Shown here one piece after another: positions 1 to 11,731 of a stretch of DNA of 64,000 nt. The translations under genes and the position numbers were made by a program. Source of the DNA: Eumeta japonica (Eukaryota; Arthropoda; Insecta; Lepidoptera; Psychidae). The stretch spans positions 124,001 to 188,000 of the forward strand of contig BGZK01000074.1 of NCBI GenBank assembly GCA_005406025.1. The letters are read 5' to 3'. Position 1 is the stretch's first letter, and each line of letters opens with the position of its first letter. Under the pieces are notes generated by a model. It did not search any database. It saw only the letters and a list, made by a program, of their open reading frames with translations, and was not told the origin of the DNA.

Positions 1-299
1 CGTAGTTGTTTTATCTAACAATTTGTTCCGAAATATCCATCAATCTCCGTTGGAAAACGCACATTTCGACTTATAAAATATTACATACGCTTGGCCTTTA
101 CCCCCCCCTCGCCTCGAGACAAGGGTATGTTGAGATTTTTCCAACCCCCTCCCCCTCGGGACTCTTAAGTAATTAATGAATGATCTCTAACGTCGCCTTC
201 GGAGCGGCAGCTTCTGGGCGAGGTCTTCACCACAGCCGAATTGACCAAGGAGTATTTAAAACGAGTAGAATTATATGCGCTTCTTGCCGCATAGAACAG

Positions 300-390
300 G
301 TCGTCGTATTAGCTTCCGACGGTTGTTGTCGCATTGGTAACGACGCTCATTAGCGATCTCCAACCTGTACTGGGCCATTGTGTTTAAGGG
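300..390 (+). mobile_element. SINE tail fragment
   Basis: 'GACGGTTGTTGTCGCATTGG', 'ACGACGCTCATTAGCGATC' and 'CCAACCTGTACTGGGCCA' align with the tail of the SINE family (GTCGTTAGC...CTGCATTGGACCA). The head is missing. Confidence 0.5.
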
Positions 391-471
391 CCAAAAGTCT
401 GTCGATCTGATATGAGGAGATTGTAGGAGGGTAGGCCACAGCCATGATGCGACAGGGTTCCTTTGATTCAA

Positions 472-1960
472 GTTTTCAATGGATTTAATGAATACTTTTA
501 TCTTTTGTTAGATACGTTTAATTTTAGAAATTATGTTCAATAGGTACGCCCATGTAGGTAGAATTTTTTAACATATCATATATCTATACGTAAATGGAAC
601 TCGGAACTTTTTACGATTCGAAGCGATCCCCACTGGGCCGAGGCCGCAGAGGTCGTTTAGGGGTGAAAGAGTATTAATCCATGTCAGGGCGATGGGGTCT
701 GGCCTTTGACCGGAACTTCACAAGTCAATAAATAATTAACTTCAGAGTAAAAGCTTTACGACCAAAGCTATTTATAGTTTATTGACTGAATGTATTAATG
801 CAAATTATTTATTGATCAACGCCTAAAAGAGTGGAGTGTTTGCTTTGAGAGCTTTGTTTCTGAATAATTAGGATTAACGGATCGATGTAGTAAATGCTTA
901 GGAATAATTAGGAACTTTTATGGAATATTAAAACGGAACATGATAGTGTATAGTTTCAAACGGCTTTTATTAGCATTTCAATATGTGTCTTCTTTTTTCT
1001 TAAAAAGTATTTATATACTCCATATGTCTCTCTCGTATTAAATCAGATTAATAAAGTTTTTCCTTTAACAACCACCTATCGACAATTTCCATTGAAATAT
1101 GATCTGTATTAGAAAATATTTTGTTAGGGTATATATTATTAATCGAATTGAGTATTCAATAAACAAAAATACACAGATCTCATGCTTTACACGACTCTCG
1201 TGTGCATTGGCAACGAATTCAATAACAAAAGGCACACAACTTTTTTAGTCATTATAAACCAATATCAGTATTAAAAACATTTATTTTTAGCTTGAGGTTT
1301 TTTATGTCATATTCTCTAAACATTATCAAACGTTTACAAGACTATTTTTAACGTCATGTACTCCTTGTCCATACGCATCTTTTGACACCTCATCATTCAC
1401 TTAGATCTTTCTACACTAGACCGAATTCACATTTTCGCTGAAAATGGGGCTCCTATTGAGGCCCTCGGAAAAACATTTTCTACGTTAAACCTATAGCATA
1501 GTTCGCGGTATTAAATATGAAAAAATAAGTAGGAAAATAAAATTGGCTTCCGCTTAAATATTTCCTCGGACGTTTTTAAAACACGTGGCCGCGAGAGCGA
1601 AAAATCGAAGTTTTTATATTATCATATTTTCCCAATTAAAAGTTTCCGTTAGCAGTTAACGATATAATTAATTAGTACAATAATTAGAAAAATTAATTTT
1701 GCCTTTGTTCCGTAACTTTTTTCTTAGATTTTTTTTTTAGATTGAAGTGTTTCATTTGATTTAAATACAACGAAATCCTTATAAAGAATTAACAACTCAT
1801 TGATTTCTTATAAACTTCGAATTATCTTGTAAATTCTAAGATAATATTTACATTTTCTGTAAGTGAGTGTACCTTTGAATAAGTTTAGAATCTTCGTTAA
1901 ATTTAAATTTTTATTTGGAAATCAAATAATGATCATATATCTTTTTTTTTTGTCTTTTAT
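472..1960. other. AT-rich DNA, no feature seen
   Basis: No coding, repeat or hairpin signal beyond short A/T runs. A weak repeat-like block occurs at 600-720. Confidence 0.5.
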
Positions 1961-1971
1961 TTCGTTCGTAG

Positions 1972-2067
1972 ATGGATAGTGACTATGCAGACGCTGACGA
2001 TGACGTAACCTATCGTCGTTGGGTGGTCTGTTCTCGTAGTACGCCCATGATTTTTGCTCGAAAATAA
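1972..2067 (+). CDS. Possible short terminal exon (weak)
   Basis: After a long pyrimidine tract and a TTCGTTCGTAG acceptor-like end, a 31-codon frame reads MDSDYADADDDVTYRRWVVC and stops TAA. The composition is protein-like and the acceptor is good, but no partner exon or homologue is recognised. Could be a transposon-derived fragment. Confidence 0.15.
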   Translation: MDSDYADADDDVTYRRWVVCSRSTPMIFARK

Positions 2068-2399
2068 GATTGCGTTACGTTCTCTAACATTTATTAGCAA
2101 AACCCTTTAACATTCTTCGATCTAATCCTTTGACCCTATTCATCTTACCCTAAAACCTCGATGTCCTTTCTAATTACTCCCTACAATTTTGTGGGAATCA
2201 GAAGATCATTACCTCAGGAGGGTACTGCGATGGCCAGGGAATCTTTCCTCGGGCTTCTCCCGGGCAGTTCCATCGTATCTGGAAGGATGGCAAATTTCCA
2301 TACCGCGGAAGCTATAGGCTCGATTGCAGCAATGAAGTTTGCTAATACAAGCTTTTTTTCACGATGTGGGGCAAAGCGCTCACTAGAGATGTCCGCTTC

Positions 2400-3780
2400 G
2401 ATATTTTGAACGTATATGGAGGCATAGGTGCTAAAATTAATAATGTCTGCGAATTGCTGAAAGAAAGGTAACTTGTGAAAAGGAAATTCTATGCGTGAAT
2501 GCCACTAAAAGGAAAGGTAATGGTTACGTCATCCAATAGGAATCTTTGAAGACTTGTTGGTTCGGCGTAGACCAAAACCAACGAGGATGTCCGGGTTTTG
2601 GCTTCATCCTAATAGAAAAATTAATTGAATATGTAAACGACTACAAACGTGTAAAGCTCTTGTGGCTGACCAGTTAAAATTGGATTGACACCGATTTTTA
2701 TTGTACGCTCTTATACCCCAGATATATCCAAATCATTCAAGGAGCAGGAGGAATTTTGGGCTAATGTAAAAGTATACTACCGGAATGTGATAGAAACCAA
2801 AGAATCGTTATGATAGACAAATTTAATCGCTGGATAGGTGGGCAGCAGGATGGATATGAAAAAATATTAGGTATATTTAGAGAAAAAATTGTGAATGAGA
2901 ATGATGGTAGTCTTCTTCTACTATGCCAAGAGATTAACTTGTGTGTAATAAACACAATGCTTTTCCACAGTACTATGCACTCACATACTTGGCGGAGAGG
3001 AGAAGACAAAAGCATGATAGACTTTATAGTTATGGATGATCTGTTGGGAAGTGAGGTCATGGATACATTAGTATATTGTGATGTCAACGTTGGCACGGAT
3101 CATTTCTTAGTGGCCTGTCGAATCAAACCTTTATGCCAGCGTTGGCACACCGTTCAAAATGGTCATTGAGGAGCTGAAACTGCAGTATATAGAGCGTTTA
3201 AAAGATAAATTAGTTGAGATGAAACAATATGAATATGTAAAACATGATACATTGTATAACATGACTATATCTGATTTAGTAGATAAAGCTTAAAAGGAGC
3301 TAATTTGGAGCTAATTATTTGGAGCTAAAAAGGAAACAGACGTTAGAAAGAAAGATAATGAACGGTTCGATTGTGAAGTAATGAAAGAAGTTAGTGAGAC
3401 GAAGAAAACATATTTAGATTTAATGTCTGTGAAGGCCAACCACAGAAAGCTAAAAATGGGAAGTTTGAAAGACAAGCTAAAAAAGGATGAAACTACGTTT
3501 AAAAAGGTAACAATTAGAGACGAATAATGTGTGAAAAGAAGAAAAACTGATATAAAAGAACATTATGAAGTATAGTTTCTAATAATATCAGAGAAAAACA
3601 AAATCTCTTTTGGAACACATTGGAAAAAATCCAAAATAATTTTGAGACATCGTGGATCAATGTGATTAGAGATGATAATGAATGCTTACCGAATGTTATC
3701 ATTTCATCATCATATCATGGCTTTATAGCCATGGAAAGAGCGCTGGAAAATATATTTCGAAAATGTTTTGGCATGTGAGA
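2400..3780 (+). pseudogene. Decayed non-LTR retrotransposon with endonuclease domain (CFDP2-like/RTE type)
   Basis: Remnant of an endonuclease-exonuclease-phosphatase domain that nicked target DNA for a LINE-type element. Reading across frameshifts, an N-terminal NVYGGIGAKINNVCELLKER is visible near 2410-2470, then EQEEFWANV near 2742-2768. The longest open stretch is 2810-3169: KFNRWIGGQQDGYEKILG (family: GDFNGWVG..), WRRGEDKSMIDFIVMDD, and the catalytic-type GTDHFLVACRI. Downstream (3170-3520) a Lys/Glu-rich linker of the kind found before the reverse transcriptase persists with stops. There is no recognisable RT core, so the copy is 3'-truncated or too eroded. The GDFN aspartate is changed to K in the IDKFNRW segment. 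The lepidopteran proteins annotated 'craniofacial development protein 2-like' are the closest match I recall. Confidence 0.8.
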
Positions 3781-3799
3781 CAGTTGCAGATGATAATGT

Positions 3800-4870
3800 T
3801 ACCACAACTGCATACATGAAATAATATTGATTCATACCGTCTATGAAATGATATAAATTCATAAGCGTTATTCGGTAACAATTTTTTTAGAATTATTTAT
3901 CCTTTAATTTACATTACTCAGTTTCATATTTCACTCAAATTTTTGATGAGCATTGATCGGGAACGAGTCAAAACGTAAAACTGCAACGGTATCTTCTTGT
4001 TCGTTAAAGAAGTTTCATTGTCGTCTTTCTATAATTATTAGTAAAACAGAAATACTTATAAATAGTGTTACCAGTCCAAGCTCCGCGAAGAATTTTTAAA
4101 GAAACAAGAGGAAATATATATTTCGATTACTCATTTAATACGGTTAAAGTTAAATCCTTTCTTGGCCAAAGGTTTTATCGTTAAATCGTTAAATTAAGTA
4201 CTTTTTACGTCAATATTCACATAAATACTAATTTCTAAACTTGTGATAAGACTTATACTCCCATTCGCCCTTTATGGGTTTAATTACTGACCCGCGACAG
4301 TCTTTAAAACTTTCAATGATGTTCAGTTGACATGATTCCATATACAACAGCGAATATGTTTCAAATATCAGTTTACACATTTGTTTTATGCGTCCATCCA
4401 TTCGTGTTTAGGTATTGGATAAAATTTACCTAACATGTATATACAAAATATATACAGCGTCTTAGAAAGGGATTAAAAATCGAGACACGCATTCGGCAAC
4501 TAAAATGGTCAAACACAAAATTCCTATGAGACATTCCAACTAATTCGAGGCATCTTAGTCGCCCCACACTCGCGTCTCGTCTCCGATATCCGCACGCGGC
4601 GAAATGTCAAGAGCTCCGGCGGCGGTTTTATCGTGAATTATATCGGATAGATCGATTAGCGAGAGATCGTCATGAAAAAAATCTCTAACCTTAAAAAAGT
4701 ACTGATATTTTCTTCCCACCTTTCTTCACTCGAACATTAGTCGCGGCGAACTGCGATTTGTTTACGTACCCTTGGTGTAGGGTGAATTCGGGTTCCATTT
4801 TCACTCTCGTCGATTTCGCATGTGCCGTTGTTGTCGCGACAGGTTTAATCACCCCATTGCTGAGAAAGGA
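3800..4870. other. AT-rich DNA with a GC-richer patch at 4555-4650
   Basis: Nothing coding. The patch ('GTCGCCCCACACTCGCGTCT', 'GAGCTCCGGCGGCGG') may be a regulatory or conserved non-coding element. Confidence 0.4.
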
Positions 4871-4879
4871 CCTCGCAAG

Positions 4880-5080
4880 ATCTTTTTCTTTCGTAATGTG
4901 GGGTTTCGGCTTTAAGCCCCCGCGCTGGCCCGCGCGGGTCGGGGCCACTGATGACCGTCGTCAACAACGACCACGTCCGCGACAGACGGCTTAATGTGTC
5001 CTCCGAGGCACGGAACGAGCGATTGAATTCAGTTTTAGCTGAAAAAATCTTGGTCGTTCCAGCCGTGGCCAAGGTTGAAC
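4880..5080 (-). mobile_element. SINE-like fragment, reverse orientation
   Basis: On the minus strand: AATCGCTCGTTCCGTGCCTC, 'GACACATTAAGCCGTCTG' and 'GACGACGGTCATCAGTGGC', matching the body and tail of the SINEs at 14161 and 46320. It continues into GC-rich sequence that is open in several frames by composition only. Confidence 0.5.
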
Positions 5081-5089
5081 TCGATCTTT

Positions 5090-6640
5090 TCTGATCAGAG
5101 TTAAAAAATGAGCCATCACCGCATATTCTGCTAATATTAATTGTGATGTATATCGGAATAATGTATAGAGGCTACACATTACAAATATAGTAGTATTCGC
5201 TTACTGATTTGCTTGCGTGATCATACCAACGAATTCTATATTTATGTTCATTGGTAATTCGTAACAAAATGTCCAAGAGAAGTTCAAGTTCGACGACCGT
5301 AAGGCATCAAAATCGAGAGCGTAATAAGTCCGTTTCATAATAACAGTAATAGCTGCATTACGTGTGTTGTTCTCAGTTTAAGAATATGGGCGGGTATGGG
5401 CGGTTCTACGATGGAATCGACAACGGAAACATTTTTTTTTTTTAGTTTTCCCCTTGCGAGAGGGATGGGGAAGGAGGAGAAAAACCCCTTATGGGCCGTC
5501 CATGCGCCCGAGCACACAGGTGTGTCCGACTCGCACAGACTAAAAACCTCCTGAACAACGTAAATCTGCAATGGCGCGAGCAGAACGCTATTACGCCTTC
5601 ATTTAAAAAGCGGCCGTACGGCATGGAGATGCCGTCGGCGCGAAACAACGGAAACAAGATTGGGGTTTATATAAAGGATAAAAGAATTAGCTGTAAGTCC
5701 GCGTGGGCCCGGCCACGGGAGAATTATGTATATATTGAACGCGATTGAAATCGAAAGAAGTGACAACATTGGGATCACGGTTGACAGCGTGATCGGCCGA
5801 TATAAGAAATTGAAGAATTCCACTTCGGGGATGACCACGCTAGCGGAGCCGTGGGCAAAAGTTATATAATTGTACATACATAAACGATAATTTTTTACAC
5901 TGGCTTGGACTTAAAATCAGTGATCTGTATTATCGATATGGTCGAGTAAGAATTTTTAAATCAAAATTTAAGAATTTAAATGTCAAAATTTTTAATAACT
6001 TACTATTATTTTCAAAGGTTTTTGAATGTTTGGCTTTTCATAGCCATGTGTATAAATGTCAATAAAATTCATTCACATTTTTTTGATATCATTAATACTT
6101 AATACGAATTAATGATAATAATATGTAATATAATCTGAATACAGCTAATTAATTACGCTTTTGACATCTTATCTGATACATCTTATCTAAGTTGATAAAG
6201 ATTGTTAAGAGACTCGTGTGTTGCCTATCGCCATAGGGATACTGTGGTATAAATAATCAATTTACAGTTTTTTTAATTATTATAATTATTGATGTAATTA
6301 TTATAGCACAAGTAACTAAACGTACATTCACTAATTCATTAAGGTGACACACTATAAATGAGCCAATGGATTTATGAAATGAGATTACACTTTAATCCCG
6401 TTCTTCACTCATTTGATACTCAGACAATGTGGTGATGCAGACACAATGGACCGACTCAGGTAGCGAGTTCTGTTAACCGACTACAGAATGCAAGAGGGTA
6501 TTGTCATCTATTTGCAAATGAAATTTGGTATAAAAATATACGAGTACATGTATATAGAATTTATATTATTTACATATTTCTATTAGCTTGTTCTTGAAGA
6601 AAGAAAATACTTATCGATTTTACAGAGAAATCGGACTAGT
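5090..6640. other. Intergenic, composition shift at 5440-5720
   Basis: A GC-richer block (5440-5720) is open in four frames at once, so no frame is favoured. The rest is AT-rich without recognisable features. Confidence 0.4.
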
Positions 6641-6764
6641 ATAATATCGTCACAGTAGAAGGGAATGTGTCGTGGACGTCGACGGCATAACGTTCCCGTC
6701 GAAGGAAAATTAAAAACGTCTTCATATATTTCAGTACATTTGAATTCCCTGTGTTGCCGTCTTG

Positions 6765-6780
6765 CCGTGGACGTCCACGG
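6765..6780. repeat. 16-bp perfect palindrome
   Basis: CCGTGGACGTCCACGG, a GC-rich self-complementary site in AT-rich DNA; a related GTCGTGGACGTCGACGGC occurs about 100 bases upstream (6668-6685). Contains ACGT and GACGTC-like cores of bZIP sites, but no role is evident. Confidence 0.7.
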
Positions 6781-6889
6781 TAATATCGATAAAAATTATA
6801 AGTTCCTTTCAGTGTTGTGAATTGGACAGTATAAAACAACCTACTATGATATCATTGTAATTAATTAATTTAGAATTACTTATTGATAG

Positions 6890-8420
6890 AGTTTAATTTA
6901 CTGTTTCAAAATACATGAATATTGAAAAGAAAGAATGATAATAAGTTTTTCCCTTAACTTTGCGTTGACTTTTTCGAAAACCACGTGATGCTAAAACAAA
7001 AGGTGTTGTATTTGATGAGAACAATCCATGACAATTCAAAGTGGACAAATTTTTAACAACCAGTATATCTCCTACGAACACATCAGGAACAGCATCTTTA
7101 TGCTGACGTGTTTCCCGAACTATTTCTAAAATAAGAGGCAAACAATCACCAGTATACCAGTACCAAACAGTATATCAGTTTGCAATGACTTTTTTTTATC
7201 TTCTAAAACAATTTTTGTATAATGACTTGTAAATCTGAAGAAAATGGCCACCATGTTTCTTCTGTCGCTTCGACCGCGTTTTACTTTAGTAGACAACTCC
7301 TCGAAACACCCATTGTGCAGACTGTCTTTTGTTTCCGGAATCGTAACAGTAAATACAGCTTTCGTCACCTGTTACTATATCGTATACAGCATTTGAGTCA
7401 CCACCGGCAAATCTTTGCATCATTTCACGGTATCAATTAATAGGACGGAGTTTTTGAGCTTCGTTCAAATAATGAGGTATCCACCGAGTACAAAGCTTCT
7501 TGTCCGCTAATTATTCATGACGGATATTATGCACTTACTCATACTGATGCCTAATCTTGTTCGAATCTGCTGGTAGGTCACTCTTTTGTCAGTCTTTATG
7601 ATGTACCGTACAGCACTAATGTTGTCTTCGGTCGTCGCCATAGAAGGACATCCCTCACGCAAATCGTCAGTCAGATTCGTGCGACCACGTTTGAATTCGT
7701 TAAGCCAGTTATAAACAGTGACAAGGGATGGAGCGTCTCATGAATGGCCAATCGAAGTCTGTTATAATTTTCTTGTTGGTTTAAATGGCAACTGAAATCA
7801 TAGAAAATCATTGAACGAAAATTTTCTAGCGTTGAAATCATGTTGACGTAAGACAAACAATCCGTTTATAAATTATAAAAAACGTAGACAGACAGACAGA
7901 TAGACAAACAGTATCCTGTCATTTGTGCAATAACATGTTTTGACTATACACCAATATTCATCAAGATTAGTGAAATCTTTTTTGAGATATAAAAAACAAC
8001 AGCAACAAATCGTATGTTCTTACAGTATAATCATTTTTATCGCCATCAGTGAAGCCGTTCTTGAGTTATAAAAAGACATACAGACATACAGGCAGACAGA
8101 CGGACAGGCAGATATAAGTTTTAAAAATGGTGGAATTGGGGTCACTTAGTCATAAAACAAATCTATTATGCAATTTTTCAAAAAAATTGAATGTACAGAT
8201 TTATACAGCAGTATAGATTAATAATTATACTATAATGTATTACAGTATATTATGTTAGTAGTTGGTGTATTTAACTAATTAGTTAAAGAGAGATAACTAG
8301 GTATATCACAAACCGTATATCATATATAAATAAAGGTATATCACAAACCGTAGACAAGATATAGGGAACGGTTGGCAGTTAGGTTTTTCACGTCATAAGA
8401 TGTTGCATATTGATTGTGAA
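6890..8420 (-). repeat. Left arm of a large inverted composite repeat
   Basis: Segment holding mariner remnant A plus about 560 bases of upstream sequence (7861-8420). That upstream part has GACA-rich runs, a stretch around 'ATGGTGGAATTGGGGTCAC', the palindromic TTTAACTAATTAGTTAAA and 'AGATATAGGGAACGGTT'. All of this reappears, reversed, at 10025-11108. The flank resembles a retroelement 3' tail. Identity looks high enough (roughly four bases in five by eye) for common origin. Confidence 0.75.
6900..7856 (-). pseudogene. Mariner-type transposase remnant A (SETMAR-like family)
   Basis: Degenerate Tc1/mariner DDD transposase. From the ATG at 7841 the conceptual translation gives CHLNQQENYNRLRLAIH, a frameshifted piece encoding the TVYNWFNEFKRG..NLTDDLREG helix-turn-helix region, YQQIRTRLGISM, then IYCYDSGNKR..QW and LEDKKK, and a C-terminal KGKTY segment. 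Several stops and frameshifts interrupt it. It matches copies at 10582-11108 and 48240-49250, so it is one family, distinct from the mariner at 34012-35271. Non-functional. Confidence 0.85.
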
Positions 8421-9239
8421 GCATGCGCAATGAAATTGCCAGATTTTTATTTTGAAATTTTAAATATGTACTTTTATTTTACAGTTTCTTAATGGCCAGT
8501 TCTAAAAACTTTAAGTGTCCTTTGCGCATTCAATGATGACGATACTGTTCGAGAAATGAATACCGGTCAAAATTATGTAGACGGTGAAAGAAATCAATCT
8601 TCCTAATAATGAATTTACATAAAATAATGAATATTATTATAACGTACCATTATTTAAGTACTGCACTTAAATGCAAGAAATATAAATAATCAGAAGAAAA
8701 GCATAAACGTGTTTTCAGTATTGTAACAAAATGAGTTAATTTACCCTATTTTCTAGTCATAGTAAATCATTATATGGCATAACGATCATTCGCAAGGAGT
8801 CTTCAATTGTCCTTTGGAGCTGGTACATGCAATTTTTTTAATAATGCTTTTTTAAAATAAGGTCGGAGATGGCAATATTTACTTTATAAGTTTATTCACA
8901 CGCGGAAAGTATAAGCAAGTCTGATGTCACACATTAATATGTGTTCTTGCAAGGATATGATACCCCAGTCAAAAAAAAAAAAATAACAAACATTTTCGCT
9001 TTCATTCACGTCTCGCAGAATTATCTCCATAACGCTCCGTATTCGAAACTAAGCAACTTAAAAAAGTATAATGCCAATTATGATTATTTTATTCACGTGT
9101 AAAATTATTATTTTCTACATAAAATAATGTCGCAGAAAATCAACCGAACAACAAAGTTGTTGTGTGCATGTACAATTTTCAATTTTAGTAAGAGGAACTT
9201 ATTAATTATGGTACGTCACACGTATCATACTCACTTGCT

Positions 9240-9720
9240 TCACGTTCGGCTGGTTTCTCATTCACCTAGCGGGAGAAACATTGACGGCGGGAGTACAGGA
9301 AGATAGATACTGTTCGTCTTGCGCAGAACACTAAACGACCACCTATAACTTTAATTCGCTCAGCCCGTTGAAGTTTCCACCTAAGTTGTGAGCTTTCGTC
9401 AAATGTTTTCACAAACAGATCGAAAGCCCCCACCGCCCCCGATCCGTTTACGATTGCAAATTAATTCCGTATTTTCATTACGTTCGCCTAACGACATCCC
9501 GCCATATTCGAGCTACAATAGGCGGGTTTCGTCAGCTTTCGAAGCTCGAAAAGCCGTAACACGAGTAGCGTTCAAAGGCCCCCGGAGTGCCTCATTCGGC
9601 CCCTCTTTGAGCCCCTCCCCGATTCTACTCTCGGGCGGGTCACCTAATTAATGGCGAGCCGATGGAACAAACGGAATCGATTATTATGTTGTTAGGTGTT
9701 CGGGAGTTCCGTGGGGGTGG
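9240..9720. other. GC-richer non-coding block
   Basis: Stands out in AT-rich surroundings, with CCGCC and GGCGGG words ('ACAATAGGCGGGTTTCG', 'CTCGGGCGGGTCACC'). An 87-codon frame exists at 9388-9651 but has no recognised homology. Candidate conserved non-coding element or regulatory region inside the spacer of the inverted pair. Confidence 0.3.
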
Positions 9721-10024
9721 GAACGAGTTGTTGTTGCATGTAGGAAATTACTTTGTAGTTAGATTGCTCGAAAATCGTAAACATATTTTAAATGTGGGAA
9801 AGCATAAATTATTTATGCTGATATAAAAGTACATGGCTTTATGTAATGGCCCAAAGAGCAATTGGTTTTAAGCCCATTGTTTAATTCTAGCCTTGAATAT
9901 AATCTTATTACGTAATTTAAGCGAGAAATATGTACGTGCGTGTGCGTATATGAGTGCGGGTTTGTATGTGTGTGCCATTTTTTGCACGATTAGTAGTTGT
10001 CTATCATAAGTTGTTGCCACTTTC

Positions 10025-11108
10025 GTCCACAATGAATATAATATTCAACGTCTTATGATGTAAGCAACCTTCTAACTACTAACCGTTCCCTATATCTTGT
10101 CCACTGTCCGTAATAGACAGTTATATCTCTTTAACTAATTAGTTAAATATGCCAACTACTAATACACTATAATATAATTATTAATTTATACTACTACATA
10201 AATCTGTAGCGTCTATCCGTACATTATTTGTTTTTGGAAAATTCATGACATTTGTTTTATGACTAGGTGATCATAATTCTACCATTTTTAAAATATATAT
10301 CTGTATGTCCGTCTGTCTGTCTGTATGTCCTTTTATAATTCAAGAACTACTTAACTGATCGCGATGATAATTATTATACTGTAAGAACATGTGATCTGTA
10401 TCTGTATTTTTTTTTCATCTTAAAAAAGTTCTGACTAATCTTGATGAATGTTGGTATAAAGTCAAAACATGTTATTACACAAATGATGGGATACTGTCTG
10501 TCTCTCAGTCTCTGTGTTTATATTTTTGTCTGTTTGTACGTTTTTTTTTTATAAATTGTAAACGAATTGTTTGTCGTCAACATGATTTCAACGCGAGAAA
10601 ATTTACGTGCTATGATTTTCGTTGCTATTTAAACCAACAAGAAAATTATAACAGACTTCGATTGGCCATTCATGATAAAGCCATGCCTTGCCACTGTATA
10701 TGACTGGTTTAACTAGTTCGAACGTGGTTGCACTACGTGGTTGGTGGTTGTAGGACGAATTATTCTATGGCCATGACTGAAGACAACATCAATTCTGTAA
10801 TCGCTGAAGATAGAAACTGACAAAAAAGTGATCTATCAGCAAATTTGGCATTGGTATGAGTCAAGTGTAAAAATACTTCATGAATATTTAGCGGTCAAGA
10901 AGCTATGACTCGGTGGATACCTCATTATTTGACCAACGCTCAATAATTCCTTCTGTTAATTGGTACCACGAAATGATGAAAAAATTTGCCGATGGTGACT
11001 GCTGTGAGATGCTGTCTACGACATGGTTACAGGTGACTAAAGATGGATTTACTGTATCGATCCCGAAACTAAAAGACAGTTTGTTCAGTGTGTGTCCTTT
11101 ACTGTACT
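10025..11108 (+). repeat. Right arm of a large inverted composite repeat
   Basis: Mirror copy of 6890-8420. Reading outward it has 'AACCGTTCCCTATATCTTGTC', TTTAACTAATTAGTTAAA, the GTCT runs at about 10309-10325, 'ATGTTCTTACAG' (here reversed) and then mariner remnant B. The arms are separated by about 1.6 kb (8421-10024) that is not itself repeated. Confidence 0.75.
10582..11108 (+). pseudogene. Mariner-type transposase remnant B (SETMAR-like family)
   Basis: Second copy of the same transposase family, plus strand. The start MISTRENLRAMIF equals MISTLENFRSMIF of copy A. Further on, TVYDWFN, YQQIWHWYESS, WYHEMMKKFADGDC, AVYDMVTGD and KLKDSLFSV are readable in shifting frames. It stops early after the first catalytic region; the second and third catalytic Asp regions are missing. 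It is in opposite orientation to copy A and is flanked by the same non-coding sequence (see the inverted pair). Confidence 0.85.
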
Positions 11109-11731
11109 GAGCAAGCGGAAAAGCAATTCCGATGCTGAATTTATTGTCCTTTGGTAATTATTCCAGGGTCGATTCTTGGTTGGAGTGCAAGTACTAAATT
11201 ATTCTTATACAAACTAGATAAATTTTATTATTTCTATTCTTTATAACATAACAGTTCTACAATTCATACAGATCACATTTTCATCCACTTTAAAATTAAA
11301 TTAATTCACCCTATTTCTACTGTTATCGCTAAAGAGTTCCGATGTGTTCCTGATAAGATTGTCACGTTGGAATTATATAAATGAATGAAAATATGTAGGC
11401 AGCTAATTAATTTTAATTCTAAGAGGTTTTACTGCCATCGAAGCGTAATTTCTGGTGAGAAATCACAGTCTTATCCTCTAACTCCTAACCGTTAAGGACT
11501 GCTGTGACTTCAATCATCAGCTCACCAGCGTAAGATAATAACTGCCAGATGAAAAAACTTGAATGACTAAAAAAGACCTCAAACGCGTTGTATGTGACTA
11601 TAAAATTCCTTGATTTTCCTGGGATGCCATCATCAGGTATCGCCTAAGTGACTATGGGACAACTTCAGGATTCTAATCTTTGAAGCAAAAAAAAAAAGTA
11701 AACTATGTGTGGTTTTATGAAACCACGGTAA

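Noticed and set aside
4691..5179. Several overlapping frames of 62-85 codons
   Set aside because: Open in multiple frames at once in a SINE-like, GC-rich block; no domain recognised.
5335..5877. Five overlapping frames of 71-92 codons on both strands
   Set aside because: Simultaneous opening of several frames points to composition, not coding.
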